A stretch of DNA of 64,000 nucleotides from Corallium rubrum (Eukaryota; Cnidaria; Anthozoa; Scleralcyonacea; Coralliidae): the NCBI GenBank assembly GCA_964035015.1, contig OZ035997.1:22539223-22603222 (forward strand), in the 5' to 3' direction. This document shows, one piece after another, positions 23,393 through 35,770 of the stretch (position 1 is its first letter; the number at the start of each line of letters is the position of its first letter). The translations under genes were made by a program, and so were the position numbers. The notes below the pieces were generated by a model, which was given only the letters and a program-made list of their open reading frames with translations, was not told the DNA's origin and searched no databases.

Positions 23393-25360
23393 TAATATAT
23401 TTATTTTTTTGATTTTTTGTTTCTATTCTATTTATCTTACTTATTTATTTAGGGAGTTTTCTATAGGGCTAACCTCTTTACTTCCTGTCGTGATGTATTT
23501 TTGTATTTTTCTTTTCTTCTTTGCATCAAGATTAAATAATGTTATGTTATGTATTGTATGTATTAAACTAGGTCCCAACCACAGGTTTCACAAATTAAAG
23601 AGCAGGGGAAAATGGATATTAAAGTTGCACAACAGAATTGCCTCGGTCACTTGAGTTCTTTTTTTGGATCTTTTACATTACTTTAAAATACATCTTAAAG
23701 CTGTGTAGTACTCTTTGATTAATATTACAAAGATATTAAAGCAAGAAGTCTATGTATTAACAAAATGCATTGGTGGTACAATTATTGAGAGGAGAATTGT
23801 GTCACTATTGGGCGTTGTGGCTCTGCTGGTATGTCAACTACAAGCAATTGTCAGAAGGGGAAATTATTCAACTCCTTTCCCTCCAGTGCCACCCAAAATC
23901 CCCCCTTCATTATTTTACTCTAATGGCAGATGATTTTACTCATCAAGTTGGAACCTCTAAGAGAGAAAGGGTTGAGCCCCTTTCCTCTAGTTTTATGCTT
24001 ACTGTATGTGACACTGACGACTACTAGTGAGTCACTGACTGATATATGCTTGTGATAGACTGAATAATATAACATGGCTTTTGGGGAACTAAATTTTAGG
24101 AGAAGAAAAGTAAAGTTAATTATGTGAGAGGAAAGTAAGTCTTGAACTGAAGTAAATTAAAATGTAAATTAAATTCAGAAGTAAAGTAGTTGTCAATGAC
24201 AACATAATAAACTCATTTCAAAATGAACAAAACTATTGAACAAAAATATCAAATATACCTTACTGTACGATTTAGATCAAGTCAAAATCTAAGATCAAGA
24301 CGGTTATTACTCGAGTGTATAAACAAAGCAATAAAAAAGTATTGAAGTGTCAAATTAGAAACGCATTACTATTCAGAGACATGATGAGACAGCAATGTTT
24401 ATAATATCTGATCCTCGAGCGACGAACAGTCAGCTTGACCAGAAAACCAGATGTAAATTAGTGAGTAGCGGCAAGTCAGGCGAACTAATAAACGTCGAAG
24501 TACTGCTAGGTTACAAAACAAATATAAATAAATCCATGTGAGTCCCAAACCAAAGTGTTCTAAACGCCACAAACTTCGAAACACTATTTTTCAAATCATG
24601 TTCACTCCTCGAAGGTTCGTAATGAAATGAAGCATTTCTGGTGCGAAATTGATAACATGTTTCAAGCGCATTCTGGGAAGACTTTCGTACCTCCTCTGCT
24701 CAGTACCCTAACCCAGTCACTTGATGAGAGTCGGCCAAGCCCGCTAGCCTGGCAGCGAGTTTGAACCCTGCTACAGTCGAAACTTCTATTTCTAAATTTT
24801 CTTTGTAGGTGAACTTCTAAATATTTGTTTTCGTTTCTGTAGATGTTGATTGATTGCATGAGTTCGGGTTTAATAGGTTTGGTCAACGCGTTAGAACTAA
24901 GGTTAAAAAGCTACTTGCATGGGTCAGGTTAGCCTACACGTCAGGCGGCAAACATAGTTAGCATAAGATGGGTGCAGTGGTAACTCGGTTTCTGATTAGG
25001 GTTAGGTATCATAGATAATCGAGGTTAACGTCTGGCGGAAAAGAAACAACTAAAATTACAGTTTTCAGACTGCAGTGTCGGTTTTGTTAATCCAACTGGA
25101 TTTAGTATAAGTAAGGACGTGCAATCGGAAATTGGGTTGGCATACGAGACGGAAAATTGCGCGCAGACTACTGGCTCTACTTGTCATATACTACACGTTT
25201 TGTAATTGGTCATTGGGTTAAAAGAAGGCTTTTCATTGGTTTACCACGAGAGGTTTCTATCGGCAATTATAAACTCATGCAACAGAAACTCGTAATTTTT
25301 TACTAATACATTATACCCGTAACTAGAAATACATGAACGCACAACCCTCGCCCGCTTTAT
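23393..25360. other. LINE 3' UTR and unassigned AT-rich DNA
   Basis: The LINE 3' UTR probably runs to about 23600. The rest has no convincing gene. Around 24663-24700 there is an inverted copy of a short block from 5288. Confidence 0.45.
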
Positions 25361-25369
25361 ATGCATTTT

Positions 25370-25558
25370 TGTAGCATAGCCTTCCTTCTTTGGTCTTTTT
25401 GCATAGTAATATTAATGTACATTGTCGCTAAAACCATTTTTTTCTGGCAAAGATTTCTTTCGTCATGATCGTTGAAAAATTATTTCGTAATCCATGTAAC
25501 CTAACTTATAAATTATAATTTGAAGTAAATGCTGAAGTGGGAAAGAAATTCTGATATA

Positions 25559-25626
<68 letters not shown>

Positions 25627-26070
25627 GTCAACAAATCCGCAACTTTCGCAGTTTGGAATTCGAATAGCAGGGTTACTGGTAGACCGAAAACGACACTGTG
25701 TCCTGAAACTGGCCGAAGCCTGTAAATAAATCTGCTCTGGTGTATTCTACTTAACTCGAGGGAAAACGATGAAGAAATCAGTTTGAAACAAACGGCTTTT
25801 TAGATATTGAAGAAAACTGAATCATGCCTGGTCACGGAGAAACCGAAAGAAACCGAACGAGAAAAACAATATGAATTCTGAAAAGAGTATAGACTGAATT
25901 GGCAGTGTTTGTGGTGACAAAAGCAGAAGAAAGTTTAACGGTAGGAGATTCATATTTACCAGTTTAGCTGAGTCTTGAAAAAGAAAATCATGCAATATAT
26001 AAAATAATATTCTTGTCTACAGTTGTCTTTGGACGCTAGGACGTGGCCTTGTGTCTTTTCTTGGCCACTA
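25370..26070. repeat. Interspersed repeat family, copy B, with (TA)n
   Basis: Matches copy A at 8215-8960 in sequence order, with the 25370-25510 part inverted relative to it. A (TA)n array lies at 25552-25621. Confidence 0.65.
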
Positions 26071-26116
26071 TTATCTATTTTGAATGAAAATTTATTATTT
26101 GGTTCATCTCGTTGTT

Positions 26117-26455
26117 AGGACTATAGTCTTAGGACTATAGTCTTATAAATTTAGTCTTAGGACTATAGTCTTATAAATTTAGTCTTAGGACTATAGTCTT
26201 ATAAATTTAGTCTTAGGACTATAGTCTTATAAATTTAGTCCTAGGACTATAGTCTTATAAATTTAGTCTTAGGACTATAGTCTTATAAATTTAGTCTTAG
26301 GACTATAGTCTTATAAATTTAGTCTTAGGACTAGTCTTATAAATTTAGTCCTAGGACTATAATAGTCTTATAAATTTAGTCTTAGGACTATAGTCTTATA
26401 AATTTAGTCTTAGGACTATAGTCTTATAAATTTAGTCTTACGACTACAGTCTTAG
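26117..26455. repeat. 28-bp minisatellite, about 12 copies
   Basis: Unit TCTTAGGACTATAGTC followed by TTATAAATTTAG. Each unit contains the palindromes GACTATAGTC and AAATTT, so single strands could form a string of hairpins. A few copies carry TCCTAGGA. Confidence 0.95.
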
Positions 26456-26873
26456 ACTTAGGACTATAGTCTTAGTTTAGGGCTATAGTTTCTTTTTTAA
26501 TATTGACATTGTATGCTCTTTCGGTGTGTCAATACTTAATACTACAGTACATGACTACAGCCGGGTGAACTTTGCCAATGAATTTTCTTTGAAGTTATAC
26601 TGGTTTGTTTCTCTCTTTCTATTCAAAATATTTCAGGCTGTTAATTTTATTATTACATAGACTAAATATAAAAACTATAATACAGGTAGACCAACCAAAA
26701 CCAGAAAGTGTGTGTGTGGTGATGGTGGGGGTGGTTTATAAAAATGTATATATTAAAAGTGGGCGCGAGGGGTTGTTGCGATCATGTATTTCTAGTTTAT
26801 ATATAAGCAGGTTTCAGAATTACTTTCAGCTTTTCATCTCGCGTGTAAGTTGTGGATTTGTTTATATATATAT

Positions 26874-27400
<527 letters not shown>

Positions 27401-27406
27401 TACTAA

Positions 27407-27446
27407 TTTCTCCTGACGAAGGGCCTTTGCTCGAAACGTCGAGAAG
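27407..27446 (+). ncRNA. Hammerhead ribozyme motif of a PLE1-type 3' end
   Basis: Same fold as 11413-11452 with a CUUU loop in stem II. The surrounding 100 bases match the PLE1 3' UTR (to about 27492), so this is a solitary PLE 3' end embedded between two (TA)n arrays. Confidence 0.75.
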
Positions 27447-27489
27447 ATTTTTCTCTGTTTTTCAGGCAAACGTGACTTAACCCTGGTAA

Positions 27490-27522
<33 letters not shown>

Positions 27523-27524
<2 letters not shown>

Positions 27525-28641
27525 CATGTTCTAAGGATTTAGGGTGAAGGAAAATTCGAGTGTAGAATATATACATTTTTAAGACCAAACCGGGAGCAGT
27601 TGCGAAAAATGCAACCACAGGCCCTCCGGCAGGAATTGAACCCACGACCTTGCGATTCTAGTGCAATGCTCTGACCACTGAGCCACGGAGGCCGTTGCCG
27701 AGAGCTCGATCGCGAGTTCTGTATATATAATAAGGTGGTAATGCCAGGAGAGAATGGGTATATTATAAATGATATTGGGCATTTCACTCGATTACACAGC
27801 ATGTTCTAAGGATTTAGGGTGAAGGAAAATTCGAGTGTAGAATATATACCACCTTATTATATATACAGAACTCGCGATCGAGCTCTCGGCAACGGCCTCC
27901 GTGGCTCAGTGGTCAGAGCATTGCACTAGAATCGCAAGGTCGTGGGTTCAATTCCTGCCGGAGGGCCTGTGGTTGCATTTTTCGCAACTGCTCCCGGTTT
28001 GGTCTTAAAAATGTATATATTCTACACTCGAATTTTCCTTCACCCTAAATCCTTAGAACATGCTGTGTAATCGAGTGAAATGCCCAATATCATTTATAAT
28101 ATACCCATTTTCTCCTGGCATTACCACCTTATTATATATACAGAACTCGCGATCGAGCTCTCGGCAACGGCCTCCGTGGCTCAGTGGTCAGAGCATTGCA
28201 CTAGAATCGCAAGGTCGTGGGTTCAATTCCTGCCGGAGGGCCTGTGGTTGCATTTTTCGCAACTGCTCCCGGTTTGGTCTTAAAAATGTATATATTCTAC
28301 ACTCGAATTTTCCTTCACCCTAAATCCTTAGAACATGCTGTGTAATCGAGTGAAATGCCCAATATCATTTATAATATACCCATTCTCTCCTGGCATTACC
28401 ACCTTATTATATATACAGAACTCGCGATCGAGCTCTCGGCAACGGCCTCCGTGGCTCAGTGGTCAGAGCATTGCACTAGAATCGCAAGGTCGTGGGTTCA
28501 ATTCCTGCCGGAGGGCCTGTGGTTGCATTTTTCGCAACTGCTCCCGGTTTGGTCTTAAAAATGTATATATTCTACACTCGAATTTTCCTTCACCCTAAAT
28601 CCTTAGAACATGCTGTGTAATCGAGTGAAATGCCCAATATC

Positions 28642-28645
<4 letters not shown>
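27523..28645. mobile_element. Cluster of tRNA-SINE copies in inverted and tandem order
   Basis: One full copy is on the minus strand (tRNA-like part 27620-27693), followed by a truncated minus tail (27799-27858). Three plus copies follow with a 275-bp period (tRNA-like parts 27894-27967, 28169-28242, 28444-28517). Same family as the trimer at 6803-7598. The whole cluster lies between two (TA)n arrays. Internal frames are not genes. Confidence 0.88.

Positions 28646-28709
<64 letters not shown>
28646..28709. repeat. (TA)n microsatellite
   Basis: TA array joining the last SINE copy to MITE copy 2. Confidence 0.95.
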
Positions 28710-28712
<3 letters not shown>

Positions 28713-29040
28713 ATGTTTACAACACGAGCGGCCGTGGTTTATTTTATATAAAATCACGAGCCGAAGGCGAGTGATTGTATATTCAATACAACAAGGACGC
28801 GAGTGTTGTAAACAACTTGTGAAATGAATAAATATTAAAAATCCCTTTGGGATATTGAGATGCTAATTTGCTAATTAGTTACAAGCACTAGTGGTTGTAT
28901 CAGAAGAGTATACATCCACTAGTGGTTGTAACTAATTAGCATCATTGGTTTTAGTTTGTATGGGGTTTACAGGGGTATACATGTGACGTAATTTCTGAAA
29001 TTGGATTGGCTGCAAAACTCATGAATTAGTAATGAATTTC

Positions 29041-29046
<6 letters not shown>
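28710..29046. mobile_element. MITE copy 2 with nested foldback
   Basis: Foldback 28714-28814 with the same ends as copy 1 but a degraded inner loop (GGTTTATTTTATATAAAATC). An extra 60-bp inverted duplication of CACTAGTGGTTGTA occurs around 28889-28935. It ends in (TA)n at 29046-29126. Confidence 0.75.
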
Positions 29047-29128
<82 letters not shown>

Positions 29129-29129
29129 G

Positions 29130-29700
29130 CGTTTCAGGCTCGGGGATAAAATATTGCCGTATTAGAGTCTGAGTGACTAGCAATTAATATGAAACATCGG
29201 ATTTCCCTTTTGAACTGCTCACAGTGAGTCCACTGTGCGTTTCATGTGCATTCCTTGGGTAAGTTCAGTTTGTTCTACACATTCTTCAGGTCATATTTTA
29301 TCCTAAATAAATAAATTTTGCAAGTAGGCCCACATCGGGGAAAGCTTCTTATGTGTTTTAAACATTAAAACATAGTCAATCGAGAAATGGCTCGGAAACC
29401 AGACAGACTCAAATCGCCTGTAATAAACGTGAATAAGTCTTTTGTTTTCCGCTTATTCATACTGTATTTAAGTAACACAGCTGAGTGATTGAATTCAAAC
29501 GATGCTATTGGATGCTTGCTCCATTATACAGAAAATACATTGCGCTCACCGGGCAGTGCACAACTTGGCATAAAAGTGAACAAAAAGATAAAGACTTTCG
29601 CCAAATTACCGTACAATATATATCTCAATTGACTATGATTAAAATCGCTTTAACAAGAGAGAACTGGCATCGTAATTCGCAAATAAGAAAAAGCAAATAT
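29130..29700. other. OGG1 intron DNA without further genes
   Basis: Contains one MITE terminus, CATAGTCAATCGAGA at about 29375, identical to the end of the element at 62665. Nothing else is recognised. Confidence 0.45.
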
Positions 29701-29760
29701 GGACAACGTTTAAAATTTTTTGTATCTGCAACCTTTTCATTTGTGTTTTTGCTTTCTTAC

Positions 29761-29940
29761 CGATTGCTCTATATGATCTGTCAGTCAAAGACTTGCTTTT
29801 CTTTAATTCTGGTATATTGTAATCTCTTAATGATATCTGCCATACATGAGTATCAACTGGAATAGCATCAGTTTTGTCCAATGACATAAGACAAACACAA
29901 TCAGCTACCTTGCTACCAACACCAGGAAATTGACACAGAG
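29761..29940 (-). CDS. OGG1: 8-oxoguanine DNA glycosylase, internal exon with catalytic residues
   Basis: On the minus strand an acceptor (TGCGTTTTAG) precedes the exon and a donor (AATCG, then GTAAGA) follows it at 29760. The 180-nt exon reads [18 protein letters not shown], the helix-hairpin-helix with its catalytic Lys. It then reads [18 protein letters not shown], with the catalytic Asp that aligns with human Asp268. The split codon from exon 1 (G + CT) restores Ala. The exon ends ...DRSYRAI G in phase 1. OGG1 excises 8-oxoguanine opposite C in nuclear and mitochondrial DNA. No following exon (WGPYAGWA-like block) was found in the window. Confidence 0.93.
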
Positions 29941-29989
29941 CTAAAACGCAAGAGAAATACCAAATAAGATCGTTAGACTTTGAACGGTT

Positions 29990-31200
29990 AATTAATTAAT
30001 TAAAGTTGCAACCGAGTCTGCTTCCCTTTCCCTAGCGGACGTTGTTACGTGTTTTCTTGGTTCGCCGGTGGCACCGTTTGTCCCCCTCCATGTCCCGGTT
30101 GACAACCCTTCTCTCCCAGTTGGATGGTTCGTGGTGTGGCAGCCCTTCAGATTTAGGCCGGCGAACGGCGGATTTCGCCGGTGGTTGAGCGGATTTTGTA
30201 GCAAATTCGCCATGTCTCCATCGTATTTCGCCATCACTGGATAAATAAATAATCCATGAATGATTTTAAATTCCCCAACGCGTGTTTTGAAACCCGTTTT
30301 GTGTGAAAATGTTCGAAGTAAACTTGCTCTTCGTCGCTAGCGGCTAAATCTAGAATTCGCACATTGGCCGCCATATTGAATTCTACGGTGCGCTGGAGTC
30401 TGGGATCTACCATTACCAGACTCCAGCACGATAGAATTCAATATGGCGGCCAAACGCAGACAACCTTGAAGTGTAGTGATCTATTCTAAGATAAAATGCA
30501 TCATATCCCATTCAGTTGTATGGTATTTTTTACCTCTGAAATGGCTGGAAATGGCATTTGAGAGCTTCAACATTTCCCGGGGGGGATGCCCCAAGACCCC
30601 CCTAGCAGGATGGTCCTCCGGGTCATGCAGGGCCTTCGGCCCTGATTCTCCGGGTCATCAATTTCATTCTCCAGACCCTTTCACAAAAACCTGAAACACT
30701 GGTGTGGGGTCCTTGTTTGGGACCTTTGGTTGCTTTGTTTCCGTGCAGGATCAGTGTCGGTTTGGGGCTTGATTGTTGCTGAGGTTCTGTTGCTCCTCCT
30801 ACAGTATTGGATAGCTACCTCTTGGGGCCTGTCCCGACACCGTTCCGGATTTCCAGGTTGGTCTGTGTCATGAGGTACTGTAAGTTTGTTTTTCTCCACC
30901 TTTGGATGCGATTGTAGTGTCCGGTGCGATGGAGAGGGTTTCTCGGCTACAGGGCGACACCATTACAACTTAATTAGACGTGCAGAGTGGATTACTAGGC
31001 CTGGCCATGGTGACAGCCTGGGACCGGTTCCATCAAGGGAAGCGTGGCGCAGGTCGAGCACAGGTGTTGCACTGAGACCTCTGAAGGACGATACGACCCT
31101 CCAAAAAAGAGTGAACCAAGACTATGGACAGTTCTCGTGTTCAACGTGTGTTTTAGGAACCTGTACTTTCGATGTTTGACGAATGCGAGGTTGTTAATGT
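29990..31200. other. GC-richer intron DNA, no gene recognised, with a 90-nt palindrome
   Basis: 30364-30453 is a near-perfect palindrome (TTGGCCGCCATATTGAATTC on both arms, inner CTGGAGTCTGG/CCAGACTCCAG). 30570-30680 is a G/C-tract block (CCCCAAGACCCCCCTAG). 30690-31180 is moderately GC-rich with no motif I recognise. Confidence 0.6.
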
Positions 31201-32073
31201 TGAAATGGTAAAGAGGCTAATTATTTCAACAACATTACATAAAAAAAGATTAATTAGTGCTACTCTGGTTTAAAGTGAAAACTGGGCATAGACTGAGGTT
31301 ACCAACAACACTTATGGATATCTTCAAAAATAAGGTAAAAAAAAGAAATATAATAGGGTCACCACTTAAAGTGAGTATCTCCCTAAAATTACAAATATAT
31401 AGAAGACTGGGATCTCCCTGAGATTAAATATTAAGTGTAAATATAAAAATAATATGGGGTCATCACTTAACCTTTTTGCATAGTATTTTGAGCTGTCTCC
31501 CCTTGACGAGTAAAATGGTTTGGCATTACGGTTGGACAGATTAAAAAGATAATGTTATCCCACAACAATGTGAATGAAAGAGTTAATGTTGGTATTGTGC
31601 GAGGTTAAGTCTGAATACAGTTCTGATCATGAATGCGCAGTACATCATTTAACAATGGCATATGGGATTTCAGTAGTCAGCACTTACAAAGTAGACCGAA
31701 TTTTGGAAGTCAGTTAGATGGGATGATGCAGACCGAATATGGGATCTGGTAGCCTGCGTGCAGACTCATATTACATGTTGACGTTAGTTATACATAATGC
31801 AGTAGAGTCCGCGAATCAGAGGCAGAAAGCTTGTTCTATATAGTCACGTGGGTTTTTAAAATAATTACAAATATTGAATGCGTTTCATATTTCGCGAAAT
31901 TAGAATTAAAGAAAGGCCATGTTAATAATCTTAAATCTTGTGCTTGGAAGACGATATTTTAACGTTATGGAGGAGCCTGAGAACCTCTATTTTGTGGCAC
32001 AACTTGTATCCAAGCACATTTACCGCTCGTGTTTGAAGAAAAGTTGATGAATTGGACGGCAGGCGTTTGGTGA

Positions 32074-32286
32074 TTGAAAACCTCCACAAAAGGTTTGGTT
32101 TACGGAGACGACAACAGCTTTTCTCTGATAGTTTACAACGACACAGTTCGCATTCAAGCATATCCGTTCTCAAATTGCGGCGTCAGAAGCGTCGCAATGA
32201 TTTGCGGCGGCAAACCAGACAGCGTTCCGATATTTATATTTTGCACAGCGATAAAGAAGAACGCCAAGCAGGACCGGGATATATAG
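32074..32286 (+). CDS. Unidentified short ORF, possible exon
   Basis: The frame reads YGDDNSFSLIVYNDTVRIQA and PFSNCGVRSVAMICGGKPDS. The mix of aromatic and hydrophobic residues is more protein-like than its neighbours. No family is recognised and no RT context surrounds it. An overlapping Arg-rich frame is likely a shadow. Splice sites are unclear. Confidence 0.25.
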   Translation: MKTSTKGLVYGDDNSFSLIVYNDTVRIQAYPFSNCGVRSVAMICGGKPDSVPIFIFCTAIKKNAKQDRDI

Positions 32287-32524
32287 TACAAGTTGTAATC
32301 CAACATCACTGTCAATAGTGCTCACCGTACAGAAACATCAAGACCAGCTAACAACCAAATTTTTCCTGCTGATCTCAATTTCAAGTGTAAAATGATGTGT
32401 AACTTACACACAACATCAAGAGCACGTTCAAAAGATTCACCTTCAACGTTCCCAAGATCGATACACGCAATGCTTAATTACTCCTTAGAAAACAACTTTT
32501 GTCATAAATAATCATTACTTATAT

Positions 32525-32870
32525 GCATAGATAGATAGACAGACAGACAGATTAAGATAGACAGATAGATCGTTTAATTCAAAAATTACATGGCAGCCAA
32601 ATTGACTGAATTGCGTAATTTACAAATAAGTTAATAAATTATAATATTTACAAGCTAAATTACATACCTTAATATACAATAAATAGTTAAGAAAGTCAAA
32701 ACGTTAAAAGTCTAGAGAGTGTTCACGTTTTTACACATTGATGGGATAAAAGAACGCAGAATTTATACAATAAATGGTTAAGAAAGACAAAAAGTTAAAA
32801 GTCTAGATAGTGTTCACGTTTCTACACATTGATGGGATAAAAGAACGCTTGAATCTCTCTGTGCATATTT
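32525..32870. repeat. GATA/GACA microsatellite and a 106-bp tandem duplication
   Basis: TAGATAGACAGACAGACAG lies at about 32529-32568. The segment ending GATGGGATAAAAGAACGC is present twice (about 32672-32757 and 32762-32849). Confidence 0.85.
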
Positions 32871-32922
32871 TGGGAAGATTATACAGGCGGCGCTGTCTAA
32901 GGTTGTACTTCGTCTGATGTCT

Positions 32923-33188
32923 ACAATCCGAGAATAATTCATTGGGACACTAAAGCATCAATTAACTTCCTTCTTGCTTATTGCATTATCGTGGGATAAA
33001 TTCCCCCTCCCCCATCCCCCACCAATCAATGTTGATTTCCAGGTGACACTTCTGAGTCCTAACAAACAAAAATTCTGTCACAACCTTGATCGGATTGGGA
33101 AGGGGAGGGCACATTTTAAAGATAAATCGCGTGCGCACAAAAGTCTCATGACATACGCTGTGTCCCAATGTAATTATTCCACGATTGT
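32923..33188. mobile_element. MITE, TIR ACAATC..., copy 1 (266 bp)
   Basis: Ends ACAATCCGAGAATAATTCAT and (reversed) ACAATCGTGGAATAATTACA, flanked by CT on both sides. It shares nearly all its sequence with 33931-34206. Confidence 0.8.
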
Positions 33189-33930
33189 CTGAAAATATTC
33201 AATATCAATGAATTGAAATTACGCACTGCCAAAATAATAAATAACGGATAAGAAGCAAACGGTGGAACTAAAAAAATTAAACGGCAGAATTATAAACGAA
33301 TTACTTCAACATTTCAATGAACGAGTTTTCGCCATTGCGAAGACCGCAACTATTGATCAAATGATCGTACGTCTACCGAACCGAATTGACTGTGTGATGA
33401 AAAGGGAGTCGAAGAAAATACTAAACCCACACTCATAGGTTGTTCTGGTTTACTTTTACTATCCGTGTCCACTTCCGTTATTCTAAATAAGCACAAAACA
33501 GTAGAAACTTGTGTTTTATTTGGCCCGCGTATTAAATGTCAACCGGCCTAACAAAATAAAGGTAAAGACTGCATTTATAATTAGCTGTGCTACTATAATG
33601 GCTCATGCACAGTACTCCATGCCTTTACTGCGTATTTCTCGCATAAACGCTTTCTAAATATCAACTGTCTCTATCAGGCTTATAATACAGATAAAGTGCT
33701 ATATGCTGGTAGCAATGAGGTAGCAAAATATCTAACTTAAACCGTATTTTTAACAGTACTCCATGTTAGAGTGCCGGTCAACCGATACGAATCGGAAACA
33801 ATCGGAAAATCATTTCACTGATGCTAATAGGCATCCCATAGTCGTTAATAGTAAACCTGACCTTCATTGAGTGTGTAATCAATGAAAATGTGACCCTGGT
33901 ATTAATATTTATGACTTGCGCATATTTCAG
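33189..33930. other. Interval between two MITE copies
   Basis: No gene. Its two ends (CTGAAAATATT and CATATTTCAG) are themselves roughly inverted, so the interval plus its MITEs may have moved or duplicated as a unit. Confidence 0.4.
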
Positions 33931-34206
33931 ACAATCCGAGAATAATTCATTGGGACACTAAAGCATCAATTAACTTCCTTCTTGCTTATTGCACTATCGT
34001 GGGATAAATAACGTTGCTTTCCCCCTCCCCCATCCCCCACCAATCAATGTTGATTTCCAGGTGACACTTCTGAGTCCTAACAAACAAAAATTCTGTCGCA
34101 ACCTTGATCGGAGGGGGAAGGGGAGGGCACATTTTAAAGATAAATCGCGTGCGCACAGAAGTCTCTTGACATACGCTGTGTCCCAATGTAATTATTCCAC
34201 GATTGT
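33931..34206. mobile_element. MITE, copy 2 (276 bp)
   Basis: Same orientation as copy 1, with a 10-bp insertion (ATAACGTTGC region). Flanked by AG on both sides. It abuts a LINE endonuclease fragment. Confidence 0.8.
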
Positions 34207-34209
34207 AGG

Positions 34210-34940
34210 TGGCAGGAGGCTAGAACTTAATAGCTTCAGTTTATTTTCACAGTTATCTGCCGAGCCACAAGTGACCAGTCGATCGAGCAAAGATGTCGCC
34301 CAAGCTCATACTTCCTGCTGGCACGGGAATCTCGTCTTGCAATTATTTTTCTGCTTGGTCCATCCTGGAGGGCCCTCGCCTTAGGGTTTAGGATGTGAAC
34401 TGCGTCTTTATCGTACAACTGGGGAAGATTGGTAAGTATTAGGTCCAAGATCTGATCGCCTCTGGTAGGTGAACGAACAAGCTGTTTTAGCTTGAATTCA
34501 GTCGTCAGACTGATGTTCAGACGATTGAAATCTCCAGAAAGTAAAAAGCCACATCCGGGATACTGCCCTTCAATAGTGGTGAGCGTAGTTGACAAGTAGT
34601 CCAACATAGCTTTGTAATCGGCACTGGGTGGATGATAAATCGTGCCCGTAACGATGCATGGGATCCCTCGCGACAGTCTTCTTGGTCTTCTTGGTGAGCT
34701 TCCATGTCGTGGTCTTGTAGATGATCTAGAGTTTTGAACTGACAAGAGTTCTTGATGTAAATACAAACTCCGCCGTGAACACCCATTGAACGATTTCTTG
34801 AGATAAAGTTGTATCCCAAGATGTGAAGATAGTCATTGCTAATAGTATCTTGAAGCCATGTTTCAGCAAAACATGCCAGATCAGGCTTCAGGTCAACGAC
34901 AAGGCTACGAATTTTGTCGATCTTGGGCGTCAGAAACATG
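34210..34940 (-). pseudogene. LINE endonuclease fragment
   Basis: Minus frames 34939-34517 and 34766-34236 together read an apurinic-type endonuclease: DLKPDLACFAETWLQD, then GGVCIYIKNSC. After a frameshift come GDFNRLNISLTTEFKLKQLV and DQILDLILTNLPQLYD, then a pre-RT linker (RKYELGRHLCSIDW). The SDH-type block is altered. It ends at the MITE boundary (34206), so the RT is missing. The family resembles the copy at 276-2930. Confidence 0.8.
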
Positions 34941-35407
34941 GTACAGTATTAGCTAAGAGAAGGCCCATACCAAATTCGTTATTTCCAGAATTGTTTTTTT
35001 CAACGGCAGAAAGATTGGATGCAGACAGTATGTCTGAGAAGGCGGTACAACTAATAGGTATTACTTGGATTGCATTTTCGCCCAGCTGTACCAAGTAGTG
35101 GGTAATATGAATAGGAATACTATATGTTACAGAAGTATTTAAGAGGAAGTGAGGTATCATCATCATCGTCATTGTTGTCCTTGAGGATTTCATCCTGCTT
35201 GGATGAGATGACAGTTACTCCATCTCTTGAAATCTTCTTTGTCCATCATTGGGAAGTTTCCTCAGCTGAATTCTATCTATCCCCCATCTTTTTTCATATA
35301 TTGTCCACTCATTGCGTGAGTAATGTCCAATATAGGCATCCGTTTGCAGCTGCTTACGGACGGTAAGATGTGTTTACAGGTGGCCGGGTGATAACAAGAG
35401 TGGTGTA

Positions 35408-35770
35408 ATGGTTACAGGTGGTGCAGATGGAAGCAGCTGCTACGGACGGTAACAAGTGGTTACAGGTGGTACGGATGGAAGCAGCTGCTACGGACGGTAA
35501 CAAGTGGTTACAGGTGGTACGGATGGAAGCAGCTGCTACGGACGGTAAGAAGTGGTTACAGGTGGTACGGATGGGAGACTTAGTCTATAGGTTTTACAGG
35601 TGGTGCAGATGGTACAGGTGGATACAGCTGCTACGGACGGTAACAAGTGGTTACAGGTGGTACGGATGGGGGACTTAGTGTATAGGCTATACAGGTGGTG
35701 CAGATGGTACAGATGGAAGCAGCTGCTACGGACGGTAACAAGTGGTTACAGGTGGTACAGATGGGAGAGG
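35408..35770. repeat. About 48-bp minisatellite, left arm
   Basis: Unit built from ACAGGTGGTACGGATGGAAG and CAGCTGCTACGGACGGTAAC. Frames (MEAAATDGNKWLQVVR) are artefacts. Confidence 0.92.

Noticed and set aside
26113..26490. CRISPR-like array
   Set aside because: Units are contiguous with no variable spacers, in an animal genome.
32923..34206. LTR pair
   Set aside because: Each repeat has its own inverted ends (ACAATC...GATTGT), and no retroviral-type genes lie between them.
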